DNA of 64,000 bases from Terrimicrobiaceae bacterium (GCA_018402345.1 JAGYIV010000008.1:124001-188000), one strand, 5' to 3'. Shown: positions 10,547-19,560, counted from the stretch's first letter. Notes: generated from the sequence alone by a model not told the origin. A program made the numbers and translations.

Positions 10547-11848
10547 GTGAGGCTGGCTTTTACAAATCGGGTGCGGGAATTGGAGGCGCTGGATGCCTCG
10601 GCGCGAGTGGGCGGGTTGGTGGTGCTTTTTGGACGTCGGCGCGTGGGAAAGACGCGCCTGCTCACGCATTGGCTGGAAAACCGGAGCGGGTTTTATAGTC
10701 AGGCCATCGAAGCAGCCGTGCCGATGCAGATCGAGCAAACCGTGCGCGATATCGGCTCCGCCCTTCCGCAAGGCATCCAACCGAAGACTTGGATGGAGTT
10801 TTTTGAACTCCTGCGTTACGGACCGGCGGAAACCGTGCTGTGTCTGGATGAATTTCCCTATCTGGTGGCCTCGGACCCTTCGTTACCGAGTGTGGCGCAG
10901 CGTTGGCTCGACCATCACAGGCCGCAGGGATTCACGCTGGTGCTGTCGGGATCCAGCACGGGGGCGATGAACGATTGTTTCCTGAACCGCGCGGCGCCGC
11001 TTTACCAGAGGGCGCGCAAGCTCATTCACCTGGAGCCGATGGACTACGCCGCCTTCTGCGGAGCGTGTGGACTCGATCGCTCGTGCGAAGAATCCTTTAC
11101 CCGCTATGCGCTGGTTGGCGGCATTCCGAAATACTGGGAATTTATCGAAGCGGGCGCCACAGCGTTGGATCTGGCGGAGGAGCTCTTCTTCGGGCGTTCG
11201 GCGTTTCTGGAGGATGAGCCGGTGCGCATCCTGCGCGAGGAGCGGATCGCCGGCCTGGCTCCCCTCTCCGTGCTGGAGGCCGTGGGTCGCGGCGCATCAA
11301 AGACCTCGGAAATCGCCGCCCGGCTCGGAACCGCCCAAACAAACCTCGGGCGCACGCTGCAACAACTCCTCGACGCGTCCCTGCTCGAGCGCGAAATCCC
11401 TTATGGCGAAAGCCTGCGAACGACCAAGAAGACGCACTACCGCATCGGCGATCCGGCACTGCGTTTTTGGTTCCGGGTTTACTCCCCGCAAAGAAGCCTC
11501 TGGCACCGCCTCGCGATTGAGGAAAAAACCAAGCTCCTGCACGACCATGCGGCGACGGTTTTCGAAGACTACTGCAGGGCGCGGCATCCCGATGCGGCGC
11601 GCTATTGGGAGGCAAAAGCGGAATTTGATTTCGTGCGGCGGGAGGGTGACCGACTGATTGTATCCGAAGTGAAATTCAAAGCCCTCACAGCCTCGGATCG
11701 CGAAGGGTTGAAAAAAATGGTCATCGGCAAGTGGCAGGGTAGCCATCTCGGCCGAAAGCACCCTGATGCCGAAATCGAAATCCTCGACACCTCCGTGCTG
11801 GCCGCAGATTTGCCTGACCACGCAGAGGCTCTCGGAGAAGGATTTTAG
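10547..11848 (+). CDS. AAA ATPase of the archaeal-type/DUF234 family
   Basis: About 433 residues from the GTG at 10547. An ATG at 10382 is in frame but lies in a dispersed repeat, and an AT-rich promoter-like region (CATAAT at 10520-10525) separates the two, so the later start is preferred. Walker A is FGRRRVGKTRLL and Walker B is VLCLDEFPYLV. A winged helix follows (TSEIAARLGTAQTNLGRTLQ). The C-terminus has a restriction-endonuclease-like pattern (EAKAEFDFVRREGDRLIVSEVKFK). Members resemble archaeal plasmid-type ATPases; the role is unknown. It is unrelated in detail to the ATPase upstream but has the same domain plan. Confidence 0.78.
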   Translation: MRLAFTNRVRELEALDASARVGGLVVLFGRRRVGKTRLLTHWLENRSGFYSQAIEAAVPMQIEQTVRDIGSALPQGIQPKTWMEFFELLRYGPAETVLCLDEFPYLVASDPSLPSVAQRWLDHHRPQGFTLVLSGSSTGAMNDCFLNRAAPLYQRARKLIHLEPMDYAAFCGACGLDRSCEESFTRYALVGGIPKYWEFIEAGATALDLAEELFFGRSAFLEDEPVRILREERIAGLAPLSVLEAVGRGASKTSEIAARLGTAQTNLGRTLQQLLDASLLEREIPYGESLRTTKKTHYRIGDPALRFWFRVYSPQRSLWHRLAIEEKTKLLHDHAATVFEDYCRARHPDAARYWEAKAEFDFVRREGDRLIVSEVKFKALTASDREGLKKMVIGKWQGSHLGRKHPDAEIEILDTSVLAADLPDHAEALGEGF

Positions 11849-11878
11849 CGCCCCTTCGCGCCGGGTTGATTTTCTATT

Positions 11879-11902
11879 CGGCGGTCATAGACCGCCGCTA
11901 CT
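11879..11902 (+). repeat. Dispersed repeat, copy 3 (module B only)
   Basis: CGGCGGTCATAGACCGCCGC plus TACT: the isolated palindromic module between the ATPase stop and the convergent RCC1 gene. It could form a hairpin serving either transcript, but no T-run follows. Confidence 0.7.
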
Positions 11903-11928
11903 GGACTTGACTCCACACCCCGCCAAAG

Positions 11929-13590
11929 TCACTTTTTCTTCTTCTTACCACCGCTAGAGGATTTTTTGACAGACGACTTCTTCGAACCACCCCCAGACTT
12001 CTTCGCCGAGGACTTTTTGGAACCAGCGAATTTTTTAGCGGACGACTTTTTCGATCCGCCGCTGGACTTCTTCTTCGCCGAAGAAGATTTGCCTCCGCCT
12101 TTTTTGGATTTTTGCACCTGCGACGATCCCCCGCCACTTGGCGAACCTCCGCCACCTCCTCCGCCTCCGCCACCGTTGTTAACTCCGGACTTTGCGTCCG
12201 ATCCTTCGTCTGGGAATGCTTCAACAGATGGACCCCAAGCAATAACCGAACCATCATTTTTAATAGCATAAAAACCCTCCGAGCCTTCATGTATTGACAT
12301 TACGCCTGAGGCCAGCTTACTGGAAACCTCGCTTGAGACACCAAAAAGGCCACTGCTGCCCCAAGTTATTACTGAACCATCATCCTTAAGAGCAGCAAAT
12401 GCATCAGAATTTGCAAATATATTAACAACGCCTGAGGTGAGCTTATCAGACACATTGCTTGAATCTCCTCCATTCGCTTTATCACCCCATGTTATGACTG
12501 ATCCATTAACAGTCAGTGCGGCAAATCCTGGGGGAGCAGGCGTTTTCGTTATTTTAATTTTAGTAATGTTATTTAATTTACTTTTAATTTCTGTGTAATT
12601 TTCTGAAGGCACACTCTCACCCCACGCAACAATCGAACCGTCGTTTTTGCGAGCAAGAAACGAATGCTTATCCGCAATTATTTCAACAACTTCAGCGTTC
12701 AACTCGTTAGCAAGTAAACTTGAATTCGCACCTGCGCCAAGCCCCCATGTTACAACAGAACCATCTTCCTTCAAAGCAGCAAAAGCCCAGTAGGAACTCC
12801 ATAAAGACTTTACTCCAGAATTCAATAAGCCTTGCACATTACTAAATGGAACATCATCACGCAGCCCAGCGCCAGGCGTTTCGGACACCAATTGAACTGA
12901 GCCATCAGAGTTTAATTGATATGAACCAACTAATCGACTTGCAATCACTTCTGCACTATCGTAAAGACTTTTATTTCTAAAAACCCATGTTTTGCCAGAT
13001 TCATCTTCAGCATAGATTTTCCAATAAACTATTTCTTCGCCTTCTCTTCTATAGTTTTTATAATTATATGATTTAAGGACTTCCTCACGATCATCTCCAT
13101 AGATTTCTTTGATTTTAGGCATCTGTGCACTTTTTTGAGTATTCCAAAAGTTTACTTGATCTTGTTGACCCCAATATGAAATAGACCCATCCTCAAGAAG
13201 GACGAAAAAACAATTATGGAAGGCAACGAGTTGAGATACTTTGGAGGAAAAATTAACGTTTGAGACATCACCACCAAATTCAGGGTCACCCCACGCAACA
13301 ATCGATCCATCATTTTTTAATGCTACAAACGCACCAACATTACTAACAATATCAACAATCCCAGAGGAAAGAGATGACTTTGTATCAGAACTAATAAAAG
13401 AATCATCTCCCCATATAACAACGGAACCATTATCTTTCAGCGCAGAAAAACTTGTATCAGCATCATTTGAACAAATCTTCACAACCCCTGAAGACAATAG
13501 ATTGGAAACACTACTATATTCACTAAAACTAGCAAATGAAGAGTTTGATATTATTATTAAATAAATAAAATATGCGGTTATTTTTTTCAT
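11929..13590 (-). CDS. Secreted RCC1-repeat protein with Gly-rich linker and Ser/Lys histone-like tail
   Basis: 553 residues. A signal peptide (about 1-21: MKKITAYFIYLIIISNSSFA) precedes about eight degenerate RCC1-type blades of the form 'FxALKDDGSVITWG'. A run of 11 Gly (about 485) leads to a C-terminal tail of ~60 residues built from KKSSA, KKSGG and SKKSS units, ending in KKKKK. RCC1 blades form beta-propellers; secreted bacterial examples are of unknown function. The body of the gene is visibly AT-rich compared with its neighbours, suggesting separate ancestry. The start is 41 bp after the stop of the larger relative, so the two probably form an operon. Confidence 0.75.
   Translation of the reverse strand: MKKITAYFIYLIIISNSSFASFSEYSSVSNLLSSGVVKICSNDADTSFSALKDNGSVVIWGDDSFISSDTKSSLSSGIVDIVSNVGAFVALKNDGSIVAWGDPEFGGDVSNVNFSSKVSQLVAFHNCFFVLLEDGSISYWGQQDQVNFWNTQKSAQMPKIKEIYGDDREEVLKSYNYKNYRREGEEIVYWKIYAEDESGKTWVFRNKSLYDSAEVIASRLVGSYQLNSDGSVQLVSETPGAGLRDDVPFSNVQGLLNSGVKSLWSSYWAFAALKEDGSVVTWGLGAGANSSLLANELNAEVVEIIADKHSFLARKNDGSIVAWGESVPSENYTEIKSKLNNITKIKITKTPAPPGFAALTVNGSVITWGDKANGGDSSNVSDKLTSGVVNIFANSDAFAALKDDGSVITWGSSGLFGVSSEVSSKLASGVMSIHEGSEGFYAIKNDGSVIAWGPSVEAFPDEGSDAKSGVNNGGGGGGGGGGSPSGGGSSQVQKSKKGGGKSSSAKKKSSGGSKKSSAKKFAGSKKSSAKKSGGGSKKSSVKKSSSGGKKKKK
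11938..12110 (-). repeat. Coding tandem repeat for the Ser/Lys tail
   Basis: Imperfect ~30-60 bp units (plus-strand wording GACTTCTTCG, GCCGAGGACTTTTTGGA) encode SSAKK/SGGSKK units. Nearly the same units recur at 13635-13910, giving two homologous direct-repeat tracts 1.7 kb apart that could recombine and delete the 553-residue gene. Confidence 0.75.
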
Positions 13591-13631
13591 TGTTAAATTT
13601 TTTATTGTTTTACTCTATATTTAAATATCAT

Positions 13632-16600
13632 TTAGTTCTTCGTCTTCTTCCCGCCGGATTTTTTCTTTCCACCGCCAGAGGGTTTCTTGGCGGACGACTT
13701 CTTCGATCCGCCACTGGACTGCTTTGCCGAGGACTTTTTGGATCCGGAGGATTTTTTAGCAGACGACTTCTTCGATCCGCCACCAGACTTCTTCGCCGAG
13801 GACTTCTTGGATCCGGATGACTTGTTGGCACTCGATTTCTTAGATCCGCCGCTGGATTTCTTGGCCGAAGAGGATTTGCCTCCACCTTTTTTGGATTTCT
13901 TGACCTGTGGGGCACCAACACCGCCACCGCCGCTTGGCGCAGTTCCTCCAGCACCGCCACCTCCATTAAAAGTTGGAGATGATGGCACCACACCACCGGA
14001 TACCAGAGCCAAAGTATAACCAAAGCCCCCTGAGACTTGGTGATACTTGTAGGGGGTGACCGGAACGTCTGTCTGCCCGGAGCCATTACTACCCCAAGCA
14101 AGCACACCATCCTGACTTGTAATTGCAAGAGAGTGATAAAAACCTGTTCCAATCTGCTTGATATTTGCGCTTTCGGGGTTGTTTTTAAGTGACGCCGACC
14201 TGTTTTCACTTCCCCATGTGACGATCGTATTATTCATGGTAAGTCCCACGGCATGGGAAACTCCGACCGCGATCTCTTTAAGGTTCGGCACATTTTGGGG
14301 AATTGTCGCAGGATCGTTGACATTCAAATCCCAAAATCCCCAAGAGACTACTGATCCATCGTCCTTCAATGCCAGTGTGTTATTCGAGCAAGCAGCAATT
14401 TGGGACACTCCAGTCAGGTTTTCTGGAACGCTAGTTTTGTTCCCAAAGTCGGTGCCCCAAGCCACAACGGTGCCGTCATTTTTAAGTGCGACACAAAAGT
14501 TCGCTCCTGCGGCCACTTGAACGACATTTTTTAGATTCTCAGGGACATCTGTCTGACCCGATTCGTTCGCTCCCCATGCTGCCACAGTGCCATCCCCCCG
14601 GAGAGCAATTGATACGCTTGAACCTGCAGCGACTTGCACAACTTTTTCAAGCCCAAGCGGCACGGTTGCCTGCCCACGGTTGTTTTCTCCTTCCCCGCCT
14701 CCCCACGCGATCACTGATCCATCTTTTTTGAGGGCAAGACTGTGATCCCAACCGGCAGCTACTTGGATCACATCTTGCAGGCCGCTTGGTGTTGTGGAGG
14801 CACCGAATGGATTGTTTCCCCATGAGATAACACTGTATCCTTGCCTTAACGTATTAGGTGTTTGAGCCGCATCGACGAGCGAGGAACCGAAATAATGCTC
14901 CACCGCATCGGAAAACCCATCTCCATCGGTATCAACAAGCAATGGATTCGAGCCCAATGCACTTTCCTCACCATTCGTCAGCCCATCACCGTCTTCATCA
15001 GCATCCGGGTCGAGTGCCACCCTGACGACACGGGTAACAGGGCTCGCTTCCAGTCCGGATAAATCCTGAGCCGCATAGATTAGTTCGTAATCCCCAAGTT
15101 GGGCCGTATTCACAACTCCAGTTCCAACGATTGTCCTAAGCGCATCGTAATCATCAGTCACAACAGCGCCCGGATCTGTAAAAGGTGCACCTTTAAAAAT
15201 CAAAAGCGGGTTTTGCCCGATGATCGTGATCACTGGAGGGGTGTTTGTGAGTGTGGATGCTGCAATCCGGTTATTCCCCGAATCCGCCACAATCAATCGC
15301 CCCGAGGGAGGCACCGCGATATCCAGGGGGAGTCGGAAAAAGCCCTCTGGCGTGTGAGCAACGGTTGTCACTACCCCCGCAGGCGAGATTTTCCGAATTT
15401 TGCCCGAACCACTATCTACTACAAAGATGTTTCCCTGAGCATCGACCTCGACATCCGTGGGAAAACTGAACCGCGCTTGATCTCCTGTCCCATCCACACT
15501 TTCAGGCCAACCCAAGTCGCTGCTGCCCGAGAATGCCGCTGCAGATCCGGTAAAGCTATAAGGTGAATCTATTTCGACCTCTGTAAACGTTGTGAAATAA
15601 TCAGTAAAAATGCCAGAATAACTTTTAACACTAGAACCGTTTGTGATTTCATAAACGAAAGGCTTACCTTCTCTGGCTGCTGTATACTCTACTTCAGCTA
15701 CAATAGTATTTTCGATGTTAATGATCATATATTTAGTTGCATACTCTAGTGGATCATACGCAGTATTATCATAAATAATTTTATGACATTCCCCTGATGG
15801 GAGAGTTTTTAATACATTGAAAACTAATTGATCTGCTGCTTTCGCAACAAGTTCATTAATACAGGTTGAAATTTCTAAAGGCGTAGCTGTAGTGGTATCC
15901 GCTGACCCATTGAATCCATCCATGCTTCCGGTAAAGAAATCCCTTGCCTTACCAACCAGACCGGACCTCCCGCCTTCCCCTTTGCTGCCAGTAAATGCCG
16001 CCCCACCGCTCCCCTCAAATGCCGCCCCGCCGTTTGTGGTAAATAAAGCACCTGCGATCGTGGAGACAACTCCCTGCGAAGTGATCTTTCGAATGATTCC
16101 ATTTGTTGTATCTGCAACTATGATATTTCCTTCCGCATCGATTGCGATGCCTTGCGGAGAATTGAACTTCGCTTCTGAAGCACCCGCATTCACGCTTCCC
16201 GATTGGCCCAAGATCCCAGCCAGCGTCGTGACATTACCACTCGAGTCGATTTTGCGAATCGCATGATTTCCGGAATCGGCTACGTAGATATTTCCCGTAG
16301 CATCCACCACAACATCGGAGGGGAAATTAAACCGCCCACCACCACCATCCGCGCTGCCTACAAGCGCCGGTCCATCAGAACTTCCGATCAACCCACCGGT
16401 TCCACTGCCAGTGAAGCTACCCGCAATCGTGCTCACAACACCCTCGGGCGTCACCTTGCGGATCGCGTGGTTTTTACGGTCCGCGACAAGGATATTACCC
16501 TCCCGATCAAGAGATAATCCTTGTGGGTTTTTGAAACGCGCAGCGTTTCCGGCTCCATCTGAACTTCCCGAAAAAATCCCGTCGCTGCTACCAAGGAAAT

Positions 16601-17102
16601 TGCCATCGGCACTTCCAACAAAATTGCCCGCCAGTTTCGTTACTGAGCCATCGGGCGCGATTTTACGGATCGCATTGTTGCTCGTGTCACTCACATAAAC
16701 AGTCCCATCCTCCGCAACAGCGACTCCCCCCGGTCGATAAAACATCGCTTCACCACCGATCCCATCCTTGTTGCCGATCCAACCTCCACCTGCGCCGCTT
16801 CCCGAAAATCCTTCCGAACTCCCACCAAACCCCTCGCCACTTCCACTAAATCCAGCATCACTCCCGCTGAAAAATCCATCTCCGCTTCCGGAATACCCAT
16901 CACTGCTTCCAGAGAATGATTCAACCAACCACCCAGCAAGATTTTTGAAGACATACCCCCCGCCATTTGCTGTTTCAGGGATAACTTGCGCTGGCACCCA
17001 TGCGATTGTTCCAGCAAAAATAAACATGCTCGCCAAAAGCCGCCTCGGCATCACCGCACTTATTAAATTTGCCGGGGAGTAAGTAGAATGATGGTTTTTC
17101 AT
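13632..17102 (-). CDS. Large secreted NHL/RCC1 double-propeller protein with Ser/Lys histone-like tail
   Basis: 1156 residues. Signal peptide near 18-40 (Met18, at 17051, is an equally good start). A Gly/Ser/Asp repeat (FSGSSDG-type, about 62-105 with later islands) precedes NHL blades (GVAVAEDGTVYVSDTSNNAIRKI and similar, about 110-350 and 540-610). An Ig-like DUF5011-type domain (about 630-700) is followed by a calcium-binding type-3 segment (DPDADEDGDGL, DTDGDGFSD), then about seven RCC1 blades (VISWGNN..., SLALKKDGSVIAWG), a Gly-rich linker and a ~85-residue SSAKK/SGGSKK tail. Extracellular or cell-surface location is inferred. Function unknown; carbohydrate binding or adhesion is a guess. 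Residues about 400-515 come from an AT-rich insert. Confidence 0.8.
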   Translation of the reverse strand: MKNHHSTYSPANLISAVMPRRLLASMFIFAGTIAWVPAQVIPETANGGGYVFKNLAGWLVESFSGSSDGYSGSGDGFFSGSDAGFSGSGEGFGGSSEGFSGSGAGGGWIGNKDGIGGEAMFYRPGGVAVAEDGTVYVSDTSNNAIRKIAPDGSVTKLAGNFVGSADGNFLGSSDGIFSGSSDGAGNAARFKNPQGLSLDREGNILVADRKNHAIRKVTPEGVVSTIAGSFTGSGTGGLIGSSDGPALVGSADGGGGRFNFPSDVVVDATGNIYVADSGNHAIRKIDSSGNVTTLAGILGQSGSVNAGASEAKFNSPQGIAIDAEGNIIVADTTNGIIRKITSQGVVSTIAGALFTTNGGAAFEGSGGAAFTGSKGEGGRSGLVGKARDFFTGSMDGFNGSADTTTATPLEISTCINELVAKAADQLVFNVLKTLPSGECHKIIYDNTAYDPLEYATKYMIINIENTIVAEVEYTAAREGKPFVYEITNGSSVKSYSGIFTDYFTTFTEVEIDSPYSFTGSAAAFSGSSDLGWPESVDGTGDQARFSFPTDVEVDAQGNIFVVDSGSGKIRKISPAGVVTTVAHTPEGFFRLPLDIAVPPSGRLIVADSGNNRIAASTLTNTPPVITIIGQNPLLIFKGAPFTDPGAVVTDDYDALRTIVGTGVVNTAQLGDYELIYAAQDLSGLEASPVTRVVRVALDPDADEDGDGLTNGEESALGSNPLLVDTDGDGFSDAVEHYFGSSLVDAAQTPNTLRQGYSVISWGNNPFGASTTPSGLQDVIQVAAGWDHSLALKKDGSVIAWGGGEGENNRGQATVPLGLEKVVQVAAGSSVSIALRGDGTVAAWGANESGQTDVPENLKNVVQVAAGANFCVALKNDGTVVAWGTDFGNKTSVPENLTGVSQIAACSNNTLALKDDGSVVSWGFWDLNVNDPATIPQNVPNLKEIAVGVSHAVGLTMNNTIVTWGSENRSASLKNNPESANIKQIGTGFYHSLAITSQDGVLAWGSNGSGQTDVPVTPYKYHQVSGGFGYTLALVSGGVVPSSPTFNGGGGAGGTAPSGGGGVGAPQVKKSKKGGGKSSSAKKSSGGSKKSSANKSSGSKKSSAKKSGGGSKKSSAKKSSGSKKSSAKQSSGGSKKSSAKKPSGGGKKKSGGKKTKN
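13635..13910 (-). repeat. Coding tandem repeat for the Ser/Lys tail of the large protein
   Basis: Longer version of the tract at 11938-12110, with alternating units encoding SKKSSAKK and SGGSKKSSAKK. Units differ mainly at third positions and by Gly/Ser swaps, consistent with unit gain and loss. Confidence 0.75.
16788..16920 (-). repeat. Coding repeat for FSGSSDG-type motifs
   Basis: Six or more copies of a roughly 21-bp unit encode (F)SGSSDG, SGSGDG, SGSDAG, SGSGEG, GGSSEG and SGSGAG. Isolated copies follow at about 16550-16620 (FVGSADG, FLGSSDG, FSGSSDG), about 16350-16420, about 15920-16010 and about 15530. They fall in loops between NHL blades. Confidence 0.7.
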
Positions 17103-17366
17103 GGGTCCAAAAAATCAATGAGTCGAAATGTGGAATGGACTTTCCAAAAGGGAGCCCTGTTGGTCGGGGGAGGCTTTGCGATCCGGGGAGTATCGGGAAA
17201 TCATGCGGTTCCGAAATGAAAAGGAGCACCCACTCTCGGGTAGCAGGATTTGATGGCAACAAAAAAAATGTGAAATTTTTTCGCGCATCATCAATCCCCT
17301 ATGCGCCCCCCCGCATTGATCCCATACGCCGGTCGAATCATAGTCCCTTTTTCGAAACGCGGCCCC

Positions 17367-17432
17367 TGTAGCGGTGCTCTATGAGCGCCGTTCCGCCGTC
17401 TTCCCCCCGACGGTCGCAGACCGCCGCTACAG
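17367..17432 (+). repeat. Dispersed modular repeat, copy 4 (modules A+B)
   Basis: TGTAGCGGTGCTCTATGAGC...GACGGTCGCAGACCGCCGCTACAG. Same A+B arrangement as at 10367 and 19561. The rest of the 17103-17544 gap (17103-17366 and 17433-17544) shows no gene, RNA or clear promoter that I can support. Confidence 0.75.
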
Positions 17433-17544
17433 GGATTGCCTCCCGTTACACATCACATGCCTCAAGTTCTCCACCAGCGCGAAGATCCGCACCAGACGCG
17501 GGTGCCCTTTCCAAAATGAACTCCCGGGGCTTATTCTGCGCCGC

Positions 17545-19473
17545 GTGATAGAATCTTCGACGACCCGGCAATCCACAAATCATCGCGCCCAAGCTGTGAT
17601 TTGGTGGATGGCCCTGTTGGCTGCGACGCTACCCATCGCCTACCGCCAAGTCACGGTCTCGGACGCCTGGTGGCATGCGGCTCTGGGGAAGTGGATGGTT
17701 GAAATGCGCACTATCCCCGACCTTTCGCGCTTTTATTTTTCTCCGGCAAATCCAGCCCCGCTCCTGAGTGAACTCCGCTGGGAATGGCTCGGCGATATCC
17801 TGCTGTATCTGGCCCACGCGCTCGGCGGCGCGGCAGGCATCCAATGGCTCGTCGTGGCCTGCCTTCTCGCCGGCCTGGCCTTTCTTTCAAAAGGCACCAC
17901 CACCTCTCGAGGCCCATGGCTGCTTCTTCTGCTGGCTGCCGTATGTCTCGGAACCTACCAACTCCAACTCGCACGCAACTCCGTTTACTCCCTCGCGTTT
18001 TACCCCGCACTCCTCTGGCTCGGCACGCGCAAATCCACCACCCCCGACTGGCGGGAATACGCCTGGCTTCTGGCCCTGCTCGCCCTCTGGAGCTGTCTGC
18101 ATGGGAGCTGCGCGCTCGGCTGGGTCACCGCATGCGCCTTGTATGGGCCGCGCGCTCTGGGCGCATTTCGACCCACTCCACCCACCGCAAATGATTCCGG
18201 AAAAATCCGCTCCGCGTCGCGAAAAAAATCCAACCCCTCCAGCCAACCTCCCGCACTGAAATCACCCATCCGCTGGCGGGCGGGGGTGCGATCCATGGCC
18301 CTCTACACCGCTGCGATGCTCCTCTGCCTGCTTGTCATCTCCGCCGGACGACGCGATGCGATGCATTTCCTCGGACTTCCCTTCCGGCACCTCGCCACCA
18401 CAGCCAGCGAGCGAGTCGAATCAACGCTCTCCACCACTCAACCTGCTTCCAAGCCCACCACCGACGCCGCCAAGAACCCATCAACCACGCCGAAATCCCT
18501 CAAAGAGTGGCTCAACTCCTCGATCTGGAAGCGGGACCCCTCCGTGCCGTGGTCGAACGACTACTGGTCCCCGATCGACATGCTCCCCGGCATGCGCCCG
18601 ATCGAGGTCGCCTACGCGCTCGCCGCGTTGGCTGCAGTATCTGCCATTGTGTTTCGAAATGTCCCCGCCGGCCTGCTTCTGGCCTGGCTCGGCGCGATTT
18701 TCCTCGGTCTCGGCTATGTCCGCATGTTCGGCTACACCGCCCTCGCCTCCGCTGCGATCCTCATCGCCGCCACACGCCACCTCCCCCGCAGACCCGCCTT
18801 GCAAGCGGCAGCATGGCTTCTTCTCGCCGCATGGACCGGCGGGGCATGGTGGATGGTTTCCAAAGGAAAAATCGATGCCTTCATTCCAGACGGCCAGCAT
18901 GTCTCGAGGAGCGGGCAGGTGCCGATCTACGACGCCGCCACCGCCGACTGGGTGAAACGCGAATTTCCCGACACACCCGTCTTCACCACCATCGAAACAG
19001 GCAGTTACTGTGTCCTGCGATGGAACTTCGAGAAACAAGTCTTCCTCGACGGATTCTTCGCGCCTCACCCACCCGAGGTCTGGAACGCCTACCACGCCGC
19101 CATGCGGCTAGGCGACCTCCGCCCGCTCGAGGAAAAATTCGGCATCCGCCTCGCCATCATCCCCACCACCTCCAAAGGGTGGGTAGACCGCTTCCTCCGA
19201 GCCAAAGACTGGGCGCCCATAGCCCTCGGCAACGGCACCGTTGTCTTCGCCCACCGCTCCATCGACCTCTCAAACAAATCCCCCGCTCTTCTCGCCTCCG
19301 CACCCGCCCTTCGACAAACCACCCACTTCTACCGCGAGGCCACCCTCCGCTCCCTCTTCAAAATCATCGCCGCCTCTTCGCCCGACAAAGGCTTCCGCCC
19401 CGACCAATGGACCTCCCAATCCGCCTTCGAACCCCTCCGCAACATGGCTGCCTGGGTCTTCCCGAAACTCTGA
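17545..19473 (+). CDS. Large multi-pass membrane protein, possibly glycosyltransferase-like
   Basis: About 642 residues from the GTG at 17545. The frame is open from 17374, but its first part is repeat DNA; starting at 17545 keeps the first helix (IWWMALLAATLPIAY) whole. Roughly ten hydrophobic segments are followed by a soluble C-terminal domain (about 470-640: YDAATADWVKREFPDTPVF...). The layout (acidic VSDAWWHAALGKWM after TM1, membrane core, C-terminal soluble domain) resembles GT-C-fold or uncharacterised PVC membrane proteins, but no family motif is decisive. A hydrophilic Ser/Pro/Thr-rich loop (FRPTPPTANDSGK...) lies mid-protein. Flanked by dispersed repeats. Confidence 0.6.
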   Translation: MIESSTTRQSTNHRAQAVIWWMALLAATLPIAYRQVTVSDAWWHAALGKWMVEMRTIPDLSRFYFSPANPAPLLSELRWEWLGDILLYLAHALGGAAGIQWLVVACLLAGLAFLSKGTTTSRGPWLLLLLAAVCLGTYQLQLARNSVYSLAFYPALLWLGTRKSTTPDWREYAWLLALLALWSCLHGSCALGWVTACALYGPRALGAFRPTPPTANDSGKIRSASRKKSNPSSQPPALKSPIRWRAGVRSMALYTAAMLLCLLVISAGRRDAMHFLGLPFRHLATTASERVESTLSTTQPASKPTTDAAKNPSTTPKSLKEWLNSSIWKRDPSVPWSNDYWSPIDMLPGMRPIEVAYALAALAAVSAIVFRNVPAGLLLAWLGAIFLGLGYVRMFGYTALASAAILIAATRHLPRRPALQAAAWLLLAAWTGGAWWMVSKGKIDAFIPDGQHVSRSGQVPIYDAATADWVKREFPDTPVFTTIETGSYCVLRWNFEKQVFLDGFFAPHPPEVWNAYHAAMRLGDLRPLEEKFGIRLAIIPTTSKGWVDRFLRAKDWAPIALGNGTVVFAHRSIDLSNKSPALLASAPALRQTTHFYREATLRSLFKIIAASSPDKGFRPDQWTSQSAFEPLRNMAAWVFPKL

Positions 19474-19477
19474 CTGT

Positions 19478-19500
19478 AGCGGAACCCGGAACGGGTTTAA
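19478..19500 (+). repeat. Fragment of dispersed repeat module C
   Basis: GTAGCGGAACCCGGAACGGG then TTTA matches the end of module C (AGCGGAACCTGGAACAGGTT at 8918-8937). It starts five bases after the membrane-protein stop and contains the small palindrome AACCCGGAACGGGTT. Confidence 0.6.
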
Positions 19501-19560
19501 AATCTCCGCAGCACCACCCCGCTCCCTCCCCTTGAAAAATGTTCCATTTTCCAGGCCACC

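Noticed and set aside
11938-13910. CRISPR-like array in the tail-coding repeats
   Set aside because: Repeats are in frame, encode Lys/Ser units and have no unique spacers. No CRISPR array or cas gene was seen anywhere in the window.
17374-17544. N-terminal extension of the large membrane protein
   Set aside because: Begins in the dispersed repeat; hydrophilic and Arg-rich with no signal or membrane character.
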